Below are positions 58,550-64,000 of a stretch of 64,000 nucleotides of DNA, one piece after another. The stretch is from Arthrobacter sp. Hiyo8 (lineage in GTDB: Bacteria; Actinomycetota; Actinomycetes; Actinomycetales; Micrococcaceae). Under the pieces are notes generated by a model. That model saw nothing but the letters and a program-made list of their open reading frames with translations. It had not been told where the DNA came from and ran no database searches. The stretch covers positions 1,674,001 through 1,738,000 of the forward strand of contig AP014719.1 in the NCBI GenBank assembly GCA_001549895.1, in the 5' to 3' direction. The stretch's first letter is position 1; every line of letters begins with the position of its first letter. A program made the position numbers and the translations under genes.

Positions 58550-59263
58550 CGAGCAGCGCGCCCCAACCAGGGATCGGGCGCGCAGTTCCGGCCAGCCGGA
58601 GGAGATGCCACAGCGTGGCTGTTGCGCTGTCGACCACGGGCACGCCGAATTCGGATTCGAAGCCGGCCGCAAGATAGGCGGAGCGAAGGTTCGTCCCGAT
58701 ACAGACCACCGCGTCGACGTCGGAACCAAAGGCGGGCTTCATGAGCGCGCCGATTTCGGTGCTGGACATCCGCGAGATCTCCGGATTGGACATCGACGTC
58801 GCGGGCACCGAGGAACGGACTACTTCCAGGCCGCTGGCTGCGTACTCACGTTCAATGAGTGCCACGATGCCCGCGGGCCGGGAAAAACGACGGCGACCCG
58901 GCCGGCGTCGAGCGCTTCCAGGGCGGCCACGAGCGCGAGGGACGCCGTGGTGGCAGGCGCGCCGGTGGCCTGCGTCAATGATTCGGCGAGTGCCCGGTCG
59001 CCTTCGAGGCCGGTCCAGGATCCCGACGTTCCATGGAACGCGATGGCATCCAGCTCAGCATCGCTGAGCAGTGACGGCGCGTCGCCGAGAACCGTCGCAT
59101 CGATGCGGTCATCGAGGTCCGCCGGGAGCCGGAAGCGGCTGTAGTGGACGCCGACGTCGGGCGATCCGGCCAGGATGTCGGCTGTCAGGGACTCCGCGTT
59201 CGAGTTCGACGACGGCACGAGCATTCCCAAACGGGACGACGGGCCGGGCGGGCGGCTGATCAA
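58539..59263 (-). CDS. Asp/Glu racemase-like protein (maleate isomerase/AMDase type, one frameshift)
   Basis: About 240 residues. Segments are LGMLVPSSNSNAESLTADIL, ELDAIAFHGTSGSWTGLEGD and ATGAPATTASLALVAALEAL, then, after a frame change near 58880, GIVALIEREYAASGLEVVRS and DAVVCIGTNLRSAYLAAGFE. The second Cys is in VVCIGTNL; the first would-be Cys position reads AFHGTSG, so one catalytic Cys may be absent. TTG 59263 overlaps the XRE gene stop by 4 bp (TTGA). The family includes maleate isomerase, hydantoin racemase and arylmalonate decarboxylase. Confidence 0.8.
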
Positions 59264-59877
59264 TGCGATTTGCCCAGCGACGGCGGCGTCGAGATCGCCA
59301 CCATGACGGCCGCGGTGTCCGTGAGGTTGCTCCACCAATGCGGCAGCGTGGCATCATAGGTCAGGCTGTCGCCCTCGCCCAAGGTGAACTCCTGCCCGCC
59401 AACACTCGCCACGAGCGTGCCGGTCTGGACCACGACGCACTCCTCACCCTCGTGCGAATGCGGAACCTCCGCGCCGTCGAAATGCGCGGGGATGGTCATG
59501 TTGATGACGCCAAGCTTCCGGTCCGCATCCGGCACGATCAGTTCCATGACGATTCCCTGCGAAGGAATCTCGATGCGGCGGCGATCGGCCCGGCGCACCA
59601 GCATGTGGTTCTGCGTCTCGCTGGGGTCGGTAAACATGCTCGCCAACGGCACACCGAGGGAATTGGCGAGGCGAAGGAGCGTGGCGAATGACGGATTACC
59701 GATGCCGCGCTCGATCTGGCTGATCAGTCCGGCGCTGACGCCGGCCCGGTCCGCCAATTCCTCGACTGTGAATCGCCCGGCACGCTGTTCCTTGAGCATG
59801 GCCCCCAAGTGGGTGATCCACAGGTTGCGGTGCAGAGTGTCATCGTCGTCGACTTTAACAACTTCCGTGCTTCCCAA
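59260..59877 (-). CDS. XRE-cupin transcriptional regulator
   Basis: Regulator of 205 residues, intact. The N-terminal helix-turn-helix is LADRAGVSAGLISQIERGIG followed by NPSFATLLRLANSLGVPL. The C-terminal cupin has VPHSHEGEECVVVQTGTLVA and TLGEGDSLTYDATLPHWWSN. Members bind small metabolites and repress their catabolic genes. It overlaps the racemase-like gene. An operator copy lies at 59911-59930 before its start, suggesting autoregulation and cluster control (inference). Confidence 0.92.
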   Translation of the reverse strand: MGSTEVVKVDDDDTLHRNLWITHLGAMLKEQRAGRFTVEELADRAGVSAGLISQIERGIGNPSFATLLRLANSLGVPLASMFTDPSETQNHMLVRRADRRRIEIPSQGIVMELIVPDADRKLGVINMTIPAHFDGAEVPHSHEGEECVVVQTGTLVASVGGQEFTLGEGDSLTYDATLPHWWSNLTDTAAVMVAISTPPSLGKSH

Positions 59878-59910
59878 TACGGCTCCTCAGTGTTCCAGCA
59901 CTCATCAGTA

Positions 59911-59930
59911 TATCGAAGACTCGTCAACTA
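59911..59930. promoter_or_regulatory. TATCGAAGACTCGTCAACTA, candidate operator copy 2
   Basis: Lies 34 bp before the XRE-cupin start. Shares TATCGAAG and an AC/CTA tail with the copies at 57577 and 62182. Confidence 0.45.
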
Positions 59931-60029
59931 AACGAAGAATCCTGGCTGGATCCTCCGGCGTCGAGCCCTTCTTCATCGTCACAGCATGCCAGCATCGGCA
60001 TCGCTGCAGAAGAACCACGCGGTTCATTT

Positions 60030-60770
60030 TCACAGGGAGTCGCACCTCGTCACCCGGGTCTCCGGAGCGACGGCATCAGCCAGCTGGGCGATCATCGAGG
60101 CGAGCTCACGCTCCCAGTACACCGCGGCGCGATCGGCGCCCCGGGCGTGGACATCGCCGGCACTGGCAATGTCCGCGGCAGGAAGGCCCACGCTTTGGCC
60201 GGCGGCGCCGAGGACGTCGACGACGCGCTGGACGGATTCCTCAAGAGCGACTGCCCCGGGCCTCCCCTGTTTCATCAGTTCGCCGGCCAGGTCCGTGGGG
60301 CCAACCCAGCCGCCGTCGAAACACTCCAACGCGACGAAGTCTTCGACGGCGTCGACGGCTTCCACCGTCTCAAAAAGGACCGTCAGCCGGGGCTCTAGCG
60401 AATAGTCCGCACCAAACGCCGAGGCGAACGAAGCCTGTTTCGGCCGGAACCCATAAGGGCTGAACCTCGTCGCCCGATAGGCCCTTTCAAGTTCCTTTGG
60501 ATGCCGCACCCTGGGGAGCACAATCTCGTCCACGCCCGTGTTCGCGAACGCCACCAAGGTCATGTCGTCGAGGTCGGGGACACGGACGGCCACCCGGGTG
60601 TTGGCGCCCGACAGTCGCTGGACCGCATCCGCGCATTGCTGCAAGGTCAATGTTGTCTGCTCTGCGTCGAGGACCACGAAATCCAGGTTTCGGTAGGCAA
60701 CCACGGACAACAGCGTGGGCGTCGGCTCGGCCGTGATGAGTCCGACCTGCCGGACCAGCGACGCCGCCAT
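60030..60770 (-). CDS. HpcH/HpaI-family aldolase
   Basis: Class II aldolase-type enzyme of 246 residues, intact. Segments: AASLVRQVGLITAEPTPTLL, LDFVVLDAEQTTLTLQQCAD and VAVRVPDLDDMTLVAFANTG, with VDEIVLPRVRHPKELERAYR and WVGPTDLAGELMKQ. These match the 2-oxo-acid aldolase/citrate-lyase-beta family (LDAEQ and GPTDL metal- and base-site regions). It overlaps the cupin gene. It probably cleaves a 2-oxo acid released by the cluster (inference). Confidence 0.87.
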   Translation of the reverse strand: MAASLVRQVGLITAEPTPTLLSVVAYRNLDFVVLDAEQTTLTLQQCADAVQRLSGANTRVAVRVPDLDDMTLVAFANTGVDEIVLPRVRHPKELERAYRATRFSPYGFRPKQASFASAFGADYSLEPRLTVLFETVEAVDAVEDFVALECFDGGWVGPTDLAGELMKQGRPGAVALEESVQRVVDVLGAAGQSVGLPAADIASAGDVHARGADRAAVYWERELASMIAQLADAVAPETRVTRCDSL

Positions 60771-61170
60771 CACTCGTCCGCCACGAACTGCCAGTCGGCG
60801 GGCTTGCTGACGCCGACAACAAGGTTGACGTCTTCGTCGCCGTCGTTGGTTATGCCATGGGTGGTGCCGCGGGGAATGTAGATGCCATCGCCAGGCTTGG
60901 CCCGGTACTCGGTGTCGCCCAGATGGACGAGGGGCTCGCCCGAGATGACCACGTAGAACTCGGAGGCATCGGGGTGGTGATGGCACAGGTGATGTTGCCC
61001 GGGGAGGACCCTGCCCCAACTGACGCAGAGGTCGTCGGAGCCGCTCAGGTCACGCGAGATGAGCGTAGAGACGAGCCCTGGTCCCTTTGTCCGCGCAAGC
61101 CCGTCTTCTCAAGCGCCGTGAAGCCTTGCTCATCCACGTTGTGGACCAAGCGCGAAATGTCAGTGGCCAT
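60770..61170 (-). CDS. cupin-domain protein (one frameshift)
   Basis: About 133 residues. It starts MATDISRLVHNVDEQGFTAL; after the frame change near 61095 it continues TKGPGLVSTLISRDLSGSDD and VLPGQHHLCHHHPDASEFYV, the His-rich first cupin motif, then GDGIYIPRGTTHGITNDGDE, the second. It ends PADWQFVADE, where the stop overlaps the aldolase ATG. Role unknown: enzyme or ligand sensor. Confidence 0.83.
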
Positions 61171-61199
61171 TGGAGTCCGTCCTCCCGGCATCGACGTCG

Positions 61200-62122
61200 T
61201 CACGCGCGGCCTTCGTACGCTGGTTCGAGCTGACCGGCGGCAGGCGGGTTGGCGATCCACCACCGGGCGATTTCCTCCCTAGTGGCGAACCAAACGTCGT
61301 TCCGGGCACGGGCATACTCCAGGAAGCGCCTGACGCCCAAGGCCACGCTGGGCCGCCCCCGATGCGCAAGTGCACTCCCACGGACATCATCCTGGGCACG
61401 GTTTCCCCTTCGATCAGAAGGCAGTCGAGGCTGTCCTTCAGTACATTGAAGAAGTCATCCGCTGTCCCGAGGCTTCCGGGACCCCAAAACCTCGCGTCGT
61501 TCGTGTCGCCTGAGTAAGGGACCACCAGGTGGCGGGATTCCCCGGCGGAGACAAAATACGGCAGGTCATCCGCGTAGGAATTGGAGTCATAGAGGAAGCC
61601 CTCGTCCTTGAGGATCGCACGGGTGTTCTCCGTGATTCCTTCGCGGACGTACCAACCCACCGGCCGGACTCCCGAGACTCCCTCGATCGCCGCGACGCAG
61701 GCCCGGATTTCGGCCAGTTCCTCGGCCGGAGTCATTCCGACGGTTCCCCGCCATTTGTAGCCGTGCGCGCAAATCTCGTGTCCATCGCGCACGATCGCCT
61801 GGGCGGCCTCCGGGTTTCGCTCCAGGGCTACGCCGCACGCCATGAATGTCGCGGGCACGTTGTAGTCCCGGAGCAAAGCCAGAAAGCGCCAGATGCCTAC
61901 CCTGCTGCCGTACTCGAAGAAGGATTCCTTCATCAGGCTCCGCCGGCCCGGGTCCGAAGACCATCCACCGAAAATCGTGACGTCTTCATCGCTTTCATCA
62001 CCGGCTTCTATGGAGCTCTCCGCGCCTTCCTCGTAGTTGATGACCATGGAGATGGCCACCTTGGCACCATTCGGCCACGTCACGACCGGGGGGTTTTCCC
62101 CGTATCCAATGAGGTCTCGCAT
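61200..62122 (-). CDS. PuuE-like polysaccharide deacetylase-family hydrolase 2 (one frameshift)
   Basis: About 307 residues. The start is MRDLIGYGENPPVVTWPNGA and VAISMVINYEEGAESSIEAG, close to PuuE-type allantoinase. Metal-site and pocket segments are ESFFEYGSRVGIWRFLALLR, ATFMACGVALERNPEAAQAI, GHEICAHGYKWRGTVGM and DDLPYFVSAGESRHLVVPYS. The frame changes near 61340; the tail then reads ATREEIARWWIANPPAAGQL and ends YEGRA at 61200. It starts 60 bp after an operator copy. It differs clearly from the first copy, so the two are not a recent duplication. Confidence 0.87.
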
Positions 62123-62181
62123 TGACTCACTCCTTGCCGTTCGTCGCTATCAATCGAAGCGTCGAAATCTAGAATTCATTA

Positions 62182-62203
62182 TATTGAACTGAACTTCACT
62201 ATG
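62182..62203. promoter_or_regulatory. candidate operator copy 3, upstream of PuuE-like gene 2
   Basis: TATTGAACTGAACTTCACTA and two further bases. Shares TAT(C/T)GAA and CTTCACTAT with the copy at 57577-57597. It lies 60 bp before the PuuE-like start and also just past the stop of the upstream MBL gene. Confidence 0.5.
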
Positions 62204-62206
62204 CAA

Positions 62207-63028
62207 TCAGCGGCCTTCCGCATAGACCCTCCTGTGCGCGGCCAATGACGTCCTGAGCATTCCGTCGACGTCGTCGATCACGTTGCCGTGGCCGGGCCGA
62301 TCAGTTTCGTGGGAAGCGTGTCCAGTACCGCTTCGATCGCCTCGAAGGCATCACTGACATCCACGAACTTCGTCCAGTAGAGAGCCCTCCCGGTGCCATA
62401 CGCCGCTTGGTCCACGGTGGGAGGTTCCGGCATCTCGCCCGACAACAGGCGGCATTGGCCGGGAAGGTGGACCGGTTCGTCGTCGTCCTCTGCTTCCCCG
62501 TCTCCGCGCGCTGCGGGACATCGTGGATAAAGGAGAAGCCGTCCGAAACGAACATCATCCGGGCGCCGTCGTCGTGGCCCCAGAGAGTGTTCTCCAGGTC
62601 CCGGATGAAGGCCGGAAGGAAGCGGAACTCCCGATTGCCAAGATCGATCCGGCTTCCGGCCGCCTGTGTCCGGAACCTGGAGCGGTATTCGGGAAATGCA
62701 GGTGGTAGTCACGGACATCCCCCACTACGAGCGCCCCGGGATACTTGTCCAGCAGGGCAGGCAGGTTGCCGGCGTGCGGGATCTCGGGATGGGTCGGGAA
62801 CACATAATCCAGGGGACGTTCACCGAGAACCAATTCAAGCTGGGCGAGAAGGAGGGCGCGGTGAGCCGGATCCCCCGTGTCCACCAAGAGCGTCGCTTTG
62901 GAGCCCACCACCAGGTAGGAGGAGACGTGATAGTGGACTTCCTGCCCCTGGGCGTTGGCCGACAGGCAGCCACCCAGCCAATAGGTTCCGTCGGCAAGCC
63001 ATCGGAGTTCGACTGCGTCGTGCTTCAC
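62207..63028 (-). CDS. flavodiiron-like metallo-beta-lactamase-fold hydrolase 1 (frameshifted)
   Basis: About 273 residues. N-terminal strand section: DAVELRWLADGTYWLGGCLS, YLVVGSKATLLVDTGDPAHR. The metal motif reads DYVFPTHPEIPHAGNLPALL, an HxExxH form like flavodiiron/ODP proteins rather than HxHxDH. The later metal-site segments are MMFVSDGFSFIHDVPQR and LIGPGHGN. Breaks are near 62690, 62500 and 62290. It overlaps the next MBL gene by 4 bp, so the two are translated together. Role unknown; a redox- or oxygen-related function is possible (inference). Confidence 0.8.
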
Positions 63029-63765
63029 TGGACTCTCACTCTCTGGATCCCGACTTCCTCGATTGCCCGCGCCAGCTGCTGTGCCTGCTCAAGGCACAGG
63101 TCCCTGCCCACAAAGGGTGTCCCGTAGCCGGGCCCGACGGCGCGGACATCGCGGTCCCGGAAGATGTCGGCAACGTTCCTGGCGATCGGCCCGGTATCTG
63201 CCCCTGTGAACCAGCGGAATTTCCGGAGCCCCTCGCGGGTCTCCGGCTTGGCACTCCCGCCGTGCGTGAACGCATCCGAGGTCAGCAGCGCGCCCGATTC
63301 CGGATCGAACACCCAGAGGGTCGGCAGGAGCCGGAGGAGCGGCGACACGAGTTCGACGACGACGCCGTCCTGCACTTCTACGCGCATCGACGTCCCCGGA
63401 TCCACGGCAATCCGCTTGGATTCGGCCTTCGAACGGGGCACGGTGATTCCGCCCGTGTACCAGACCGCGCCAACCGCAAAGTGTTCCTCGATGGCCGGGA
63501 TGTTGAGGCAGCATTCCATTTCTGTCCTGGTGAGGACAATGGATAGTGGCTCTCCGGGTGACAGCAGCCGGTCGAGCTGTTCGATGATGCCTTCCTGGTG
63601 AAGGCGAATCCCGGTATCCACCAGCACTGAACCGGACGGCCCCTTGATCAAGTAGCAGTTCACCGCTTGCGCACGCTGTACGCCAGGCGGGCACCAGCTC
63701 ACGCGCTCATCCAGTTCGATGTCCCCACCGAGCCGGTAGATCCGGCCGCTCAGCAAACCGCTCAT
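63025..63765 (-). CDS. flavodiiron-like metallo-beta-lactamase-fold protein 2
   Basis: A 246-residue intact protein. Fold segments: CYLIKGPSGSVLVDTGIRLH and ALLTSDAFTHGGSAKPETRE. The ligand motif is replaced: SIVLTRTEMECCLNIPAIEE, with RTEME where HxExD would be, and AVGPGYGTP where the last His is usually in GPGHG. It therefore may not bind metals normally. ATG 63765 is chosen because AAGGAG lies at the right distance; the GTG two codons before is too close. Pairs with the MBL gene downstream. Confidence 0.85.
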   Translation of the reverse strand: MSGLLSGRIYRLGGDIELDERVSWCPPGVQRAQAVNCYLIKGPSGSVLVDTGIRLHQEGIIEQLDRLLSPGEPLSIVLTRTEMECCLNIPAIEEHFAVGAVWYTGGITVPRSKAESKRIAVDPGTSMRVEVQDGVVVELVSPLLRLLPTLWVFDPESGALLTSDAFTHGGSAKPETREGLRKFRWFTGADTGPIARNVADIFRDRDVRAVGPGYGTPFVGRDLCLEQAQQLARAIEEVGIQRVRVQ

Positions 63766-63794
63766 TTTCACTCCTTCCCTTGGATCCGGATGGT

Positions 63795-64000
63795 TCAGGA
63801 GGCGCTGGCTGTCTCCCAGACAGCAATAGCTTCGTCGAGGGTGCAGACGTCGTGCCGGGCCCGCATGACGGTCAACGCGGCGTCGTGCACCACCGTGTCG
63901 TAGGCTCCCACCGCATCCTCGAGCAGCACGGCATAGAAGTCGTTGTGCACGGCGTCGCGCAGGGTCGCTTCCACACAGCCACCGGTGGAAACGCCCACGA
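63795..64000 (-). CDS. isochorismatase-family cysteine hydrolase, 5' end outside window
   Basis: Only the last 67 residues are in the window: GVSTGGCVEATLRDAVHNDF, then YAVLLEDAVGAYDTVVHDAA and VMRARHDVCTLDEAIAVWE. The catalytic Cys is in TGGCVEAT. The family includes N-carbamoylsarcosine amidase, ureidoacrylate (RutB) and maleamate amidohydrolases. It is upstream of the two MBL genes on the same strand, so probably the same operon. Confidence 0.85.
   Translation of the reverse strand, partial: VGVSTGGCVEATLRDAVHNDFYAVLLEDAVGAYDTVVHDAALTVMRARHDVCTLDEAIAVWETASAS

Noticed and set aside
1-64000. tRNA or rRNA genes and phage or IS elements
   Set aside because: I saw no tRNA-like cloverleaf, rRNA segment, integrase or transposase. 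Covariance-model searches could not be run, so a missed tRNA is possible.

Overview
The window is high-GC DNA from an actinobacterium, most likely a motile soil member of the Micrococcaceae (Arthrobacter/Paenarthrobacter-like). The clues are GC-rich codon use, many GTG starts, a DUF4193 zinc-ribbon protein, an AMIN-like secreted protein, a DUF222/HNH protein, and a Gram-positive flagellar set without L- or P-ring genes. I place the organism by inference from gene content; I could not run a search.

Layout. 1-7.3 kb: remnant of a DUF222/HNH gene, an operon PAP2 phosphatase - DedA - response regulator - histidine kinase, an alpha/beta hydrolase, a coiled-coil protein and an IclR regulator. 7.3-14.7 kb: nitrogen-compound uptake and hydrolysis, with two NCS1 permeases, an APC permease, two nitrilase-superfamily amidohydrolases and a GntR regulator. 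14.7-21.8 kb: aldo/keto reductase, cupin, a decayed MFS exporter, a zinc-type oxidoreductase divergent from a TetR regulator, an FAD monooxygenase and a secreted S53 peptidase. 21.8-38.4 kb: a flagellar locus. On the minus strand lie fliC, fliD-fliS-fliT-like and flgB-flgC-fliE-fliF-fliG-fliH-fliI-fliJ-(NlpC/P60)-fliK-flgD-flgE; on the plus strand flgN-flgK-flgL-fliW. It holds rod, hook, filament, MS ring, C-ring FliG and ATPase genes, but no export gate, FliM/N, stator or sigma factor. 38.4-42.1 kb: a repeat array, an APC permease, small conserved proteins and several hairpins. 42.2-48.6 kb: an ABC importer operon that ends in a fused GDPD-inositol monophosphatase protein and a DUF6454 protein. 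48.8-54.5 kb: membrane proteins, an ArsR/SRPBCC pair, a secreted beta-propeller and a CitA/CitB-type two-component system. 54.6-64 kb: a catabolic cluster for an amide or N-heterocycle (amidase, amidohydrolase, two PuuE-like deacetylases, Asp/Glu-racemase-like protein, aldolase, cupin, two flavodiiron-like metallo-hydrolases, isochorismatase-family hydrolase) with an XRE-cupin regulator.

Data quality. Roughly half of the genes, including core flagellar and transporter genes, are split by one or more apparent single-base frameshifts although the protein continues in a neighbouring frame. I read most of these as sequencing errors (mainly missing bases) and give the full inferred gene span, noting the breaks. 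One gene, the MFS exporter at 16.1-17.1 kb, also lacks whole blocks and looks truly degraded.

The most interesting signals are three matching sigma-28-type promoters in the flagellar locus, the GDPD-IMPase fusion beside an importer, a putative shared operator across the 57-62 kb catabolic cluster, two neighbouring flavodiiron-like hydrolases with altered metal ligands, and a dispersed repeat with the core GACGCTCGCTCA.
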